Origin: Beaufortia kweichowensis
Lineage: Eukaryota > Chordata > Actinopteri > Cypriniformes > Gastromyzontidae
Assembly (NCBI GenBank): GCA_019155185.1
Contig: CM032809.1
Span: 2,785,621-2,849,620, forward strand
Direction of reading: 5' to 3'
Length of the DNA stretch: 64,000 nucleotides
The stretch's first letter is position 1, and every line of letters begins with the position of its first letter. Below, one piece after another: positions 51,910 through 64,000 of the stretch. A program made the translations under genes and the position numbers. The notes beneath the pieces are model-generated. The model did not search any database. It was not told where the DNA came from and worked only from the letters and a program-made list of their open reading frames with translations.

Positions 51910-54120
51910 TAGGTTTAAAGGTAAATCCTTTAGGAGGCTACTGTTTATTATCATAATAGTGATCCGGTGATAGTATATTATTAAAATGGATCCGGTACAA
52001 TAGTATTGTGTGCATTATATTTCACATGACATAAATTGTTTATGTGAATAAATATAAATAATTACTATTTATAAATGTATTGGTTTTGTTCAAGTGTTAT
52101 CAAGTATGTTTATTTTTTATAGCTGAATTAAACATAAAACATTAGGTTAGACCAGTGAAACTTTTAGAGTCAGATCAGGCAGAATTAGTTTCTTTAAGCA
52201 ACTTTTTCTTTGTACAGTTTAAATTATTCACTAAAACAATAATTATATAGTTAACTTTTTGCAACACGGTTACATTTTTTAAGAAACATAATCTGTATTT
52301 TTTCACCTTGCCCTGACAGCTTTCCTCTCTCTTACTTTATAAAACTATAAATCAAATACTTTGAAATAAAGATTTTTACTGTGATTGAGTTTTCCACTTT
52401 CAGGGACCAATAAGACCATTTTCTGTTCCCATGGCAACCAGAGCAGATATTAGACACCGAGGAACTTCCATCCACTACTCATTGATAATGCACATGTTTG
52501 GTAAGCTCCTGTGTCCTTAGAGAAATAGAAGTCTTTAAAGGGTAAACGGTCTCAGGAGAGAAATATATCTGTAGCTCTCAATATTGCCATTTCTTTTAGA
52601 CGAGTGTACTGCACTTGGTCTCACCCGAGGAGATTCATCTAAGACTTATGTCTGAATTTACTCGGGAAGGCTTTCGAATAAAAGAAAAGTCTGTGCTGGC
52701 TAGAAAGTAGCAATAAGCATTATTACATCTCATCTATTTAACATTTATCTTCAATGCTAAGGTACCTTTGTATATTAAGTTATCATTTACATACTTTCCT
52801 AAAACAGTAATATGCATTTTATTAGTAGTAGTATTTTTCCAAGAAAATTCCACTTTATATAGCCTGGTATTGCCATTACTGAGATGTTATGTAATATTAC
52901 CCTTACATTCCTGACAGTAAAAAGGTGAAGGTCAGTTTTGTGGCAGGAAAATATGATAGCATCACTATTTCCCTTCAGATAACAAATGTTGAGCAGTCTT
53001 CATGCTTGACTTTGGCCCAGCTAATAATCTGACATACAGGGTGGAAACAATTACTGTAATCTATCCTTGACTAGATGGACATAAGGATAGGTTGCTATGG
53101 GACTCTGCGGAGAGATAAGGTGGCAATGCAAGGACTTGTCTGAGATCACATCAAAGATGCTCAGGAAAGCCAATATACATGAAAATGAAAGCCAAAGTGA
53201 AACGAGTGAAGGTGTAATGGAGTTCTGAGATTATGTTCCAATTCAAAAACTTGTTGTCATGACAGAATTTTGATTACCAGTTGACTACACCGGCTTATCG
53301 TCCTCATTTAATCTATAAGACAACAGATACAGACGTGAGTTTGCAGAAATTGTTGGCAGGTATGTACAAAACAATTGTTTCTACATAACAAAACCTTCAA
53401 GCCGCAGAAGTGGCAGGATTTTTAGTTGATGAGCTTCTTGCAATGAGGATCTGATTTTTACCTATCATTCTATGCAGCTCAGTAAAACACAGTCATTTCC
53501 AAGCAAGCATAAAGACGTTGACCTTGCTTAACTGCTGACAGCTGCTCATTTTTTAACAATAATTAGTGTTTGAAAGTGTTCTTACGCCTCATAGGTGTTA
53601 CAATGCAGTGCCACATGTGTGAAGACTCTTGAGAATGTTAAACGACTCATTAGAGATGTAATATGTCAATCCTGTACTAAAAAGAATTTGGTTTGACAGG
53701 TAATAGACTGTCATTGAGGAAAGCCCCGTCTTTATTGCTTATATAGGAGTATATTGTAGCATAAGAAATCCAAAATGGTCTATTTACAGAGATGCTAAAG
53801 TAACTGACACTGACAATATTTATTAATTTCGAGCATACATGTTCACTTTTGCGGGTATTGATCGGCGGTGTAGCATCCAAGCTGATGAGTGTAAACTTTA
53901 ATTCATTTGGTTGTGGTTTAATGAGTTGCCTGGTGTTTTTTGTAGTGTGATGTTATTGATGTTATTGATGATGTTTCACAACTACTGATATACAATGCAG
54001 GCTCGAGACGGGGCAAGCAAATTACTTGAGATAGCAAAACTGACATAACTGATTGAAATACATGCTGAAACATCATTTGAGATTATACCTTCTGTAAAAT
54101 GGCCTGCGTTTTGAAAACAG

Positions 54121-54300
54121 ATTCTGTCACCATCGTTCTGGTACGTAGCCATTCGTGCCAAAGAAGAGCGAGTCTGCCAACGCTCTTGATTAATTACGTC
54201 TATTATGATTTTATGTGAATGCTTCTACTCAAGATTAGAATGATATAACGTCTCGGCACGCTCTTATAGGCTGGTGTGCCATTCCTGCTCGCTTAAAGTT
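54121..54300. other. CpG-containing unique stretch, possible regulatory element
   Basis: It contains several CpGs (GGTACGTAGC, AGAGCGAGTC, CAACGCTC, ATAACGTCTCGGCACGC) and homeobox-type cores (GATTAATTACG, TTATGATT) in an otherwise AT-rich, CpG-poor intron. No repeat signature and no ORF were noted. Composition is the only evidence. Confidence 0.2.
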
Positions 54301-56477
54301 TATTTCTTCATTTATTTTTCTTATGCTAGAAAATGGATGTTTTAAAGCAATTAGCACTATTTGCTATTTTAGAGTGTACCGTTTACCCGATTCGCTTAAA
54401 TGCGGTTTAATGTCGTACAGTCAAGTAAGGTCAGCAGTTCTTTTTTTGTGTTGTCACCTGGAGAGGATCCAGTTTGTGTCCCTTACATGACACGATTCAT
54501 GCAGAGTAAACCTTTTAAGTAAAAACAGGTGCCACAGCAAATTTATATCCACAGAATAATCAGGCAAACTTTTGGATCTGGGCGTGCCTGTGTCAATAGC
54601 TTATTCAAATTTATGTTAAATAGGTTCATTTGAAGTCTTATAATGGTACGTCTAAATAGGTTTTTCATTGGTTTTTATTTATTTATGTGATAGGCTGATG
54701 GGTGGTTAATAGATGACTGGTAATGAAAGAGAAGTTCCATAAGGAGTTTAGAGAAAAAGTTATGTCCAGGATTTCAGCTTCTATTCATGATTACACGTTA
54801 CATGGTAGGAAACATGAAAGAGACTGTTAACAAGAAGCAAACTTTACTCAAAAGAATTTTGTCAGGAATGAATATGTTAAAAATACTGATTTAAACAACT
54901 ATTCATGTTGCTATTCAACTATTTTTTTTATTTAATAACTCATATAGATAAAGATACAATAATCTGGAATGCTTGGTTTACAGTCATTGTATGAGTGTTA
55001 CTGTTATTTATTTACTGTATTTTTAGAATAATTTTCTGTGGTAATCAACATTGTGCCATAAAATCTGTTGATAGGACTGAGTTTGTATTTAACCTGAAAT
55101 ATTCCTTTAAGATGTGAAGTAATACATACTGTAATGGGAAGAAAGCACAATCTAATACAGCTGTTTAAGTACATTTAATTCATTGTTTTCTTCCTGTTGT
55201 GGCTCTTTTTAGTTTTGTTTTGAAAGACTTGACTGAAATTAGGTTCAGATGGATATTTTTTTCTCATACTTACATTTCTGTGAAGTTACAAATGTTTAAA
55301 CTGTATAGCACTGTGTAAGGGTGGGCAAACATCTTATTTCATTTATATTCAACTAAGGTCCCCAACACAAAAGAGAAGAGAAGAGAGAATATTTGAGCAT
55401 TGTACTTAAAGTGGATTGTATCTTTTCAGAAACTGCAACCAGAGGCTCCGTTCAGCTGTATATTTACACAGCTTTGAGCCCCTATGTTATATACAGTATA
55501 TTCTGTCCTGTCTACCTCAGTTAAAGAGACAAACATTTACATTTCAATGATAGGAGAAATTATATATATATTAGTAAATTTATAAACTGTAATGCCACAT
55601 ATGCATTTTTACAGCTTTAAAGTAAAACAAAGTATATTGTTTGCTTCCCAACTGTTAATATACTGTACAGAAAATTGTTAATGTCATATAGTTATTTAAT
55701 ACAAGTTTTAATGTTCGTCCCTTTAACTTGACTATTGGTGAGTTTTCCCTGAGATATCATTACATATAATACAAAGCCAGGGTTCATATTGGGGTCAGTC
55801 TTTGCATAACGGATGTGATGACCACAGGATCCGTTTCGTTGCTTTGCATTCATTACGCATTTATCAGTTATTTGTTTTAATGACATGCACCATTTACATG
55901 GGTTTCAAAGGGACATTAACGCAAAGAAAGCATTTTCCACAATGTTTTCGGATATTCAGAGTTTTGCTATTATTATTACATTCCTGACAAGACTTCTGTC
56001 CTGACATGATGGGATAAATGTTGTCAACTTGTCTAATTTATTAGCACAAACAGCTTTGCTATTTGTCTGCATGCATGACTTTCAGCCAAACAGCCCTATT
56101 TCTCCTGTAGGAATACCTTGGCAAAGGTTTGTGATCCAAAGTCCTTCTCACGGGCTTAGACAAAGTCTGCTCCACATCGAACGGTGTGTAATTTCCGGGC
56201 ATAATTTCCCCATTCTTGTCAAGGTTGACAACCGAACAGAAGTCCTGTCCCTTCACTCCTTTATTGATCTTCTTTTGTCATTTTATGCCCTTTATTCAAC
56301 ACATGCTCATATTTTCTGTTGGCAGAGCACTTTGAGAATTGTTGACACTGCTATAATTTTCTGCTCTTATTCCTCATGCGCTTGATAATGGTTTCTTTTT
56401 CAATGCTGACAAATTAATTTACAATCTGTTTCACCTGATTTCATGTTTTTTTGTTTCATTTTTTTCCCTTCAACTAG

Positions 56478-56555
56478 TGAAAAGGTCTGTAGATTTCAAA
56501 TCTAGAGGAGTAAAATTATTCCCTGGCAAAGACAACAGCAACAAGTTTTCTATCT
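56478..56555 (+). CDS. csmd3: CSMD3 exon D: basic linker between CUB and sushi
   Basis: A 78-nt exon, phase 1 at both ends, with acceptor CTTCAACTAG and donor ATCT|GTGAGT. With the G from exon C it encodes VKRSVDFKSRGVKLFPGKDN and then SNKFSI, and ends on the first base of a leucine codon completed by exon E. It is a lysine/arginine-rich segment without cysteines, linking the CUB domain to the following sushi domain. The KSRGVK core is conserved in all CSMD proteins, while LFPGKDNSNKFSI is the form I associate with CSMD3 (CSMD1 has MLPSKDGSHK as I recall). This exon is the best discriminator in the window. Because the length is divisible by three, skipping would keep the frame. Confidence 0.92.
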
Positions 56556-57205
56556 GTGAGTCTACCCTTTGTTACTATTTTATGGTAAATCTGTGTTACT
56601 CGTTCAGAGTCAGTTGCAGCAAACGGTGACCATAAGATCATTGCAAGATCGTCTTGTGCTGATAAGTGTTCATCTGCCAAATCATAAATGAACTCAAGTT
56701 TCTGCAAATATCACGCTAGCACAAGTTTCTAGGCAGTTTAATTTAACCTCCCACTGAGACTTATTTCCTCAAAAGCTTGAATGGCAGTTTACCGTAAAAT
56801 TGCGATTTGTACACCATAATGAGAGAGTCACCTTGTGGCTCTTGGGATCTGCTTCCTGTTTCTGGGTCATAAATTCCAAACATTTTTGAAACAACAAGCC
56901 ATTTTGTTCTGCCTCTGTATGATTTGTTTTTATAGCCAGAGCTTTTGACCCAAGAGGTTAGATTTGATTTATCTTCAGTAAAGGAAAAGATTTATCTAGC
57001 AATTTATGTAATAGACATCGGCCATTAATGAACATAACCCATTTTTTGAAGAAGTTGATTGAATAAGATAGACATGAAAATCAGATATACTCATGTTAAT
57101 GCTGCATGCCTACTGTATGTCTAAAAGTGTGACTTTGATTATAAAGGTAAATCAATATATATTCAGTTGCTCAGTTGTGCTGGGATGTATGTTCAACTCT
57201 ATAGG

Positions 57206-57257
57206 ATGTGTTCCTGTAACCCTAAAGTCATGGGTTTAATTCCCATGGGATACCTTT
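57206..57257 (+). mobile_element. tRNA-derived SINE head fragment
   Basis: ATGTGTTCCTGTAACCCTAA, then AGTCATGGGTTTAATTCCCA, corresponds to the head and B-box region of the SINE at 27039 (GTTCCTGTAG ... AGTCATGGGTTTGACCCC). The 3' tail is missing. Old and diverged. Confidence 0.55.
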
Positions 57258-58159
57258 ATTGGTAAAATTCACAGTTTGAAACTCACTTTTTAAATATAAA
57301 CATCAGTCAAACAAATTTAAAAATAGTATTCTTAAAATAAAGGAAACCATTGAACATGAATGCAAAATAGCAGATACAAATATTAAAAACCTGCAATGAT
57401 CTTTAAAAAAGTCATGTTTGTTTTAATTGACTCTTATTTTTTGGTTTGCTTCGTGCTCTTCTTATTTTCCTTTCAGTGTGTTTGTGTTGTCGGTGTGTCA
57501 TGTTTTTCTATTTCGATTCATTTTTCATTGCTTTATTTGGGGACAGTTATCTGCTGATATTGCTTGCATGACCAATCTCCTTACCATTTCCAAACCAGCA
57601 GTATACACCTGTCAATAACGCAACACAGTCAGAATGATTTGCAGCATGTAGTCCTGTTCTATGAGAAGAATATACCTATTGTGAAAGTTATCAAGCAAGA
57701 TTGCTGCTGTCAAAGAAAATATCCTCCGTTACATTATTTTTCTCATAAGATACATATTGTGAATAAGGTACTGTACGCAGCTCCTCCAAGAACTCTTTTG
57801 TCCTTTGTCCAAGAACGCATTTCTATTCTTTGTCTAAAGTTAGCTTTTTATTTTCATAGGTTTCCAGGGTTTGTGAAGCAGTGTGGCACATTAGACGTAG
57901 ATGTGAAAACACATGCCAGCTTAAATGTCGCGACTACACAATTTAGCACTTTTCGATGTGATGAGTCAGGGTTTTCCTTTTTCTTCAAACTCATAAGACA
58001 GGCAGTAGAACACAGCAGAATGCCTTCAGTTTAGCTTTGAATATTTTGCCTCAGTTAAAATGTAGATACTTTCAGATTTCAATGATACATGAGAACAGGT
58101 GGATTTTCAAGTGGAGATGATTTATCCTCTGTAAGTAATGCAGAGATGTTGTTCTGAAG

Positions 58160-58537
58160 CTGTGGTTCCCAAGCTGGGCTACATGAGGTTATGATGGGGT
58201 TTTGTATACTGCAACTTGATTTTTATTAAAAACTTAAAAAACACTAAAACAAATTTCTCACAGACAAAAATTATGTGTGCACCCTCTAGTGTCCAAACAG
58301 CACAGTGTAGCGTCAATATATAATAAAATAATAAATAATGTCAATTATTTTATGTCAATAAATCTTTTGCATGAGTGTGCATCATATTTTGATCAAACTT
58401 GTTTAATCAAAATTGTTATTTTTTAAATAACGTGTTTGATATAAGTGTCATATTATTCATGTAATGTTAATATGCAGAATATCATATATTTATATTTATA
58501 TTGGGGAATGCCAAAGTAAACCGTTTGGGAAACACTG
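58160..58537. mobile_element. Non-autonomous hAT-like DNA transposon
   Basis: The left end CTGTGGTTCCCAAGC and the reverse complement of the right end, CAGTGTTTCCCAAAC, agree with the hAT terminal consensus beginning CAGTGGTTCCCAA. The flanks TTCTGAAG (58152-58159) and CTCTAAAG (58538-58545) match at 6 of 8 positions, as expected for an aged 8-bp hAT target duplication. The 378-bp interior has no transposase. Confidence 0.75.
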
Positions 58538-58961
58538 CTCTAAAGCTTCAAAAATTTTATATTTTGCTTGGTGGTACCAGATACTGCATATCTATGTCTC
58601 AAAGTACCTAATATATTATCTTGTTGGTTATAAAGGAGCAAAAAAGGTCAATATTTGGCATAACACTAAGGTGCATTGTTCATGAAAGTGCATGTGGATG
58701 CATGTTTACTTGCTTGTTGGCTTGCTTGCTGTATATATATTCACCCAAACACCTCATATCCTGACTGCATGATGCCGACATGAGTGGAGTATACAGTATA
58801 AGGTCAAGCATTGTTTGCAAATTTAACCAAAGCAATGTATTTTGTTATTTATTTGTGAATTGGCAAAACACAGTCTGGTCAATGCATTATGAGAGATACA
58901 GTGTTACAGTCAAGAGTGTTTCATCAAAAGCGTATGTGGGTATGTATTTGTCTGGGGGAAT

Positions 58962-58995
58962 TAGAGAGAGAGAGAGAGAGGCAGAGAGAGGCAGA
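58962..58995 (+). repeat. Imperfect (GA)n microsatellite
   Basis: A GA run interrupted by two GGC units (GAGAGGCAGAGAGAGGCAGA), purine-rich on the sense strand. It is complementary to the CT tracts of the 17.1-kb intron. Confidence 0.9.
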
Positions 58996-61506
58996 GGGTA
59001 AGTTGGAGGCGATGTGAATAACAGGTCTCACAGATAGTCCTGGCTCTCTGACTCTTGATTGAGCTCTAAAAGCCCTGTGGGTTTCATACTCGACTAACCT
59101 TGAATGTGAAAAAAGGTAACTTTTCTAAAGTGGGATAATTCTAAAGGAGGACCTGAAAATGCACTAAAATAAACTTCTAGCCCAAATTCTCTTAGGCTGA
59201 TAGATGATAAAAACTCCAATGATGCTTTAGTTTAGAGCCCATTAGAACAGAACAACCAGTCAAATGGCCCTGACCTCAACACATTTTTTTTCACATGGCC
59301 ACTTGAGTCCTATTAGTTTTTTACCTCTCAACAAAATGTTGTTTTGTTGTTTGACTCTGTTTTGATGTAGAAAATGTGTTTCTTAGCAACATCTGTTGTA
59401 TATGGGGGAGATTGCCATTGCTATTTGCATATCCCACTGATTTACTTTCTATTAGAATAATGGGATATAGAACTAATAAAAGCATATAATTAATAAATGT
59501 TCAAAATGTTCATTTGCAAATGTTCAAACCAATAAATATGTAAATGGTCCAGCCCAAGGTGTGCTTCCCCAATCTTGGTTCATACTAAAGGGTCTTCTTT
59601 TATTTGGCTTGCTCACTAAGGCACTAAGTAGACACTATCAAGACACTAAACAGTGATGTAACAATACTATATGTATTTTTAGAAAGGACTATATTAAGAA
59701 ATTAAATTGAAATTGCATTTAACTGAAACAGATAAATACAAATGCATGCTGCTTTTATATTTATTCTGTAGCGGAGAAGCTTATTCACAGAGGTGAACTA
59801 AATATAAAACAAGATATAAATCAAATAAAAGGTTTTAAACGTTTCATTGCTATTAACTTTTGGCCCTTTTTGAAGTTCATTAGTTTCAGGTATAACTGAA
59901 GACATTACAACAGTCTTCATCACTGAGTTGAAAGAATTACATCAGACTAAAACTGAGCACAAATTCAATCAGGAAAATAAATGGACCAGCGGAAATCACA
60001 ACTAATTGACATTGAAAATAAAAGAAAATTGAGAAAATCACTAAGCGTTTTTATGGTGAGAGGTGAGACACAGACAGAGAGAGAGGCAAAGAGAGTTGTC
60101 TTGCTACAAAGATTTCTTAATTTGACTTGAGAGTGCCATTTGGGGCATTTAAATCACCTTTTAAGTGGCTTTTTATCAGGACTGGCTCATTTCCAAAGGC
60201 AGGGCAGGATTTGATCAAGCTTTCTCCAAAAGGGATACAGTCCAGATATCAGTCAGTCTCTTAAAAGACAATATCTGCTCTCTGTCATTGAATGCCTCAT
60301 TACGCAGTGAGATGTACTACTAAAACTGATGCACAACATTTACGTACAACATTTTACACGGTGTTTCTAAAAAAGTAAGCAACAAATCAACAAAAATCTG
60401 AACTCTGTTATGTAACGTGAAGAAAGAACTCATTTCAATGCATACATTTTGTGGTACACTTGCATCAATTTTCATATGAAATCCTGTAAATATCAGGATT
60501 TAAAGTACCACGGGGTTTATTAGTATCCAAGCACAAGAAATATAACCTTAGTCTTACACGTGTCTGTAAATACAGCTTTCACATGTGCAGAAATAACAAT
60601 GCTTCACAGCTTCTAGCACTCCCACACTGAAAGATGTTATTGAATGTTTACCCATGTTTGCATGTATCATTCTACACTAAAAAAACTTCATCTTTTCCTG
60701 CTGTTCAGGGACAAACTGGTTGTTTTTCAGAAAAGTAAATGGATGGTTGGACTGACATGCATGAAAGAATGGACAGACAGACAATATCAACAATATCACA
60801 CATGACTGACATTCATCAGAAACGGTTTTCTTCTATCTCAGCCCACACCATGTTAATTTCTTCATGTGTAGCTTTGGTTGTTTGCTGTTGTCACCGTTGA
60901 TAAAACTCCACATTCATCACATTCTACAGTTTTCCATTCATATTAAACTCAAGCAAGTTTTTTTCTAAACTTTTTTTTCTGAACAACCCATTTTTAGAGC
61001 ATGTAACTTAGATATTAAATCTATTAGATAATAATTAGGTATTAAATCTGATACTTGTAAGGTATTATTTTGGCTTAGTTACATGCTAACATTAATCTAT
61101 AATTAAGTGTGTTGCTGCCAACATTGTTCTCTGGAAGAATGTTTTTATGTAGAAACTGACATATTTGTCAAGTAAGGTGGGAGTTTATTTCAAACAGAAG
61201 AGATGGATTAATGGCATGGATATTAATAGTTATAAACCAAGTCAGAGTGTGGGCTGAATATCACAATGTTCAAAGCTGTGCAAATCACAGGATTATCATA
61301 TTTTGACAGTTTTCTTCCCTTGATGTTAGTCACAATTCTGTATTAATTAAAAGAGTGTTTAAAAGTTTTGACAAAATCAGCATTTACATTGACTTTTCCA
61401 TATGGTCCACTGACCAAATTCACAGTTTGAGATAATACAATGAAGTCGGTAATGACACATATTTTATCTGTTATTTCATATGCAAATTTCATGCAAGTTT
61501 CTTTAA

Positions 61507-61798
61507 CCTGATAACCGTCATTTCACATATTAAGTATACACATGAAAATGCACTATCCGAAGTGCACTACTAAGTTTTATTTAAGTTTTTTATTTTCCTA
61601 TTTTAAAAATATCACTAACATTAACATTTGTATTAATTGTTTTGTTTATGTGTATTGTTATTAATATTTGTCAAATATTTATTCTTGAGTCTTAGAACTT
61701 TTTATCAATATATTGTTTGCCATGATTAGAGTAGAATTCAACTATGAAATAATAAAATTTAAAGTGAATAGTGAAAAACATATATGACAGTTAACAGG
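61507..61798 (+). mobile_element. piggyBac-like MITE, copy 3, with TTAA target duplication
   Basis: A 292-bp element starting CCTGATAACCGTCATTTC and ending TGACAGTTAACAGG, flanked on both sides by TTAA (61503-61506 and 61799-61802). The terminal repeats are imperfect inverted copies. The interior carries TTGTCAAATATTTATTCTTG and GCCATGATTAGAG as in copy 1, and AATTCAACTATGAAA as in copy 2 (AATTCAATTATGAAA). This is the best-preserved full-length member here and has no ORF. TTAA duplication points to piggyBac-type transposition. Confidence 0.85.
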
Positions 61799-63421
61799 TT
61801 AAGAAATAAAGTTTTAGAGGTAAACTAGGTCGAGGTAATCACCAACCTTTACAGAAAATAGAATTACTTGTTATATCATTTTTATGCCTTCCCCTCCTAA
61901 ATAGATGTACTCCTAACAGCTTCTATGTGAATTGCCGCTTCAAATGAAGCTAATCTCCAAATTGCACTGTGAAATGAACCAGAAAAAATTTCATTCTTTT
62001 TCCTTATATAAACTCTTCATCTATTTATCCTCATCATCACTAAATGATGTTTGAAACTATACCAAACTTATTATGAATTTTGTCTAGTCTGACCCTTCAT
62101 GTTGTACTGTCCATTACTGTCTCAGATGTCTGTCTTATAACCGGTTTTGTTGTAAGCATCACTTAAAAGGCTGTTAGATGCACAAGACTATAACACAACA
62201 GATGTTTACTCCTCTGATTTTCTTCACAGCAATTAGAGAAGCTACTGTTCCTCATTAGATTGTCTTAGGAATCAAAAGTTTTGAGCAGCACAGTTCAGCA
62301 AATCCAAACACACCTACTTTAAAAAGTAGTGATACCACTAATAAGTACAAGATATATTTAAGTAAGATAATTTATAAAACTATTCAATACTAAATAAAAA
62401 AATTAAATATGGCAAGAGTCATTTTAATTCTTTAGCGCTGCACTTATGCCCATGTTGATGATGGTTTGCATTTCTTCATTATGTTAAGACCTCTCTTTGT
62501 TTTAATCAGCAGATTTTAACTGTGTGGTTAAGTGCAATATTAATTAGCCATTCATTTCATTACCCTATGCACTTAAAAGTGTGTGTGCATGGGAATGTAT
62601 GTGTGTAATGTGTTGCATTTTTCAAGTCACATTTACTCAGTTGGAAAATAAGATGTGACTTATGGCCTCAAATGGAAAGCTATCAAAATTACTCATCTTC
62701 ATACCGGTCACATGGTCCATGTCTACCACTCCAACCTTCATCTGCAAACCTTTTTAAGATTGAACATAATTTTAAAGACGCCGAGAACTTTTAAGTAGTT
62801 TTTCAGGAGAAATTCCATTAGACAGATTCTTGGACAGTTTCGTAACTTCTTTTAATGGCTTTAAAATCATTAACACTATTCTCATGCAGATTTATTTTTG
62901 TTCTGAAAGCATTTAATGTGCATAAACTACTGATCTGTTCATTATACAATGTCACCAAATCAAATTCGAAGTATTTCCAAAAAATACACACAAATCTTTT
63001 TTGAGTAAGCATATTTTCCCCAGTGTAGTGGCCATTATCACAGTGTCATCTGTAATTCCCTATTAACAGCACTGATAATAAAGTGCGCCATCACCAGCAG
63101 AAATAGCTGTTAATATGATCTGGGATTTGGCCGGTATCTTCTCTTACAAGATATAGTCCCACTCTCAGCATGCGATAACTCCAGCGGCACATTTGTGGTG
63201 AGGTGTTAGCGGTTATCAATTATGGTTTGAGAGTGTGTGCTTGTGCGTGTATGCGTCTTTGTGTGTGTGCACCTCTTTAAATCATATACAGTCGCTAATG
63301 TCATGTACAGTACACTGTCAGCAGATCAGTGAAGCCGTTTGCATGAGGCTTGCATGAGGAAAATGTGGGTAGATGTTTGTCGCGCACGTATCTAATGGTA
63401 AACTGTGCTCTGACTTCACAG

Positions 63422-63509
63422 TAAACGAAGGAGGCATCAAACAGGCTTCCAACTCCTGTCCAGACCCCGGAGAACCTGAGAACGGCAAGCGAATTGGCAA
63501 CGACTTTAG
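63422..63509 (+). CDS. csmd3: CSMD3 exon E: first half of the second sushi domain
   Basis: An 88-nt exon, phase 1 at the start and phase 2 at the end, with acceptor TGACTTCACAG and donor TTTAG|GTAACG. It completes the leucine codon from exon D and encodes LNEGGIKQASNSCPDPGEPE followed by NGKRIGNDF, ending with AG of a split serine or arginine codon. CPDPGEPENG is the start of a sushi module, with the first cysteine in the PDPG context. A phase-2 break inside a sushi domain is expected for CSMD genes, where many sushi modules are split over two exons. The second half lies beyond the window. Confidence 0.92.
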
Positions 63510-64000
63510 GTAACGATACACAAAGCGACTCAAACTTAGATCTATTGATCTTTATCTTCTCTAGAAACTTCATGGATGCAGTGCTTCCAGCCCAACACCT
63601 GCTATTAATATTGTAACACTTGAATATCTTACTGTCTGCTATTTAGATTCATATTCCCAGAGAATATAAATCAGATTCTCCACTAAATCCTTTTTCAACA
63701 CAACCTCTTCTAATGTCACGCTAATACCAGCTCCACAGGGAAGCTGACAATATGCATACGCAAGCGCCGCCAATTAGGACCAGCAGATTTGAATTGTGAC
63801 ACTGATGTTATTCAGGACGTTAAGGAATTTGACTTTAGGTTTGCAGAACGACTCAAACAAAAGGTGTGAGCTATGACTGCAGAAGACCACGTAATACCTC
63901 GCAGTATTCCTCCTTGCTGTATCCTCGGATGAAAGCAAATTAATTTGGTGTCGTAGCTCACCGAGTGTTTTTCTTAAGTGCCATCAAGTTCTGAATTGAA
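63510..64000 (+). other. csmd3: 5' part of the next csmd3 intron
   Basis: Starts with the GTAACG donor. About 490 bp of ordinary sequence to the window edge; I see no exon, repeat or ORF of note in it. The next exon should begin in phase 2 and complete the sushi domain. Confidence 0.8.

Larger units (their letters stand above)
56556..63421 (+). other. csmd3: 6.9-kb csmd3 intron between exons D and E
   Basis: Phase-1 intron from GTGAGT to a TGACTTCACAG acceptor. It contains a SINE head fragment (57206-57257), a hAT-like element (58160-58537), a GA repeat (58962-58995) and a piggyBac-like MITE (61507-61798). A 156-codon open frame at 57564-58034 matches no family. The rest is AT-rich unique sequence in which I see nothing more. 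Confidence 0.88.

Noticed and set aside
56029..56385. 118-codon frame just upstream of exon D
   Set aside because: No CSMD-like motifs and no similarity to the expected alternative exon; the exon D acceptor at 56476-56477 is independent of it.
57564..58034. 156-codon + strand frame
   Set aside because: No recognisable domain, no splice framing in phase with csmd3, composition like the surrounding intron; likely chance.

Overview
The window is vertebrate, almost certainly teleost and most likely cyprinid, genomic DNA. It is AT-rich, about 99% of it is intronic, the splice sites are canonical GT-AG, and it carries cyprinid-type repeats: a tRNA-headed SINE, several short non-autonomous DNA transposons, and long CT/GA microsatellites. 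No prokaryotic gene organisation, rRNA, CRISPR array or functional tRNA was seen.

One protein-coding gene is supported, on the + strand and running through both edges. Five exons (7363-7557, 31188-31395, 48467-48579, 56478-56555, 63422-63509) join in frame across every junction, with phases 1-1, 1-2, 2-1, 1-1 and 1-2. They give 682 nt, or 226 whole codons. The reading frame encodes a complete sushi/CCP domain, a complete CUB domain split over two exons, a short basic linker, and the first half of a second sushi domain. This is the N-terminal layout of the CUB-and-sushi-multiple-domains (CSMD) family. The wording of the sushi domain, the CUB and especially the linker fits CSMD3 better than CSMD1 or CSMD2 as I remember them, so I call the gene csmd3 (teleost a/b copy undetermined). 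Two of the exons (56478-56555 and 63422-63509) are only 78 and 88 nt and were found by following splice phase. CSMD proteins are very large, mostly extracellular, single-pass membrane proteins, mainly of the nervous system.

Layout: 1-7362 end of an upstream intron (near-perfect foldback element, two DNA-transposon remnants, CT repeat); exon A; 23.6-kb intron (most of the transposon remnants, a SINE, two GC-richer unique stretches); exon B; 17.1-kb intron (two related foldback elements, GA tract, two long purine-free CT tracts, a LINE-like 3' tail, a candidate 24-nt microexon); exon C; 7.9-kb intron; exon D; 6.9-kb intron (hAT-like element with target-site duplication, SINE fragment, piggyBac-like MITE); exon E; start of the next intron.

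I found no undescribed coding system. The points most worth checking are a three-copy piggyBac-like MITE family with intact 4-bp target duplications, complementary CU/GA tracts flanking exon pairs, a 246-bp purine-free tract, the 24-nt candidate microexon inside the CUB-coding part, and several GC-richer intronic stretches that could be conserved regulatory elements. Remaining ORFs over 60 codons look like chance or microsatellite translation.
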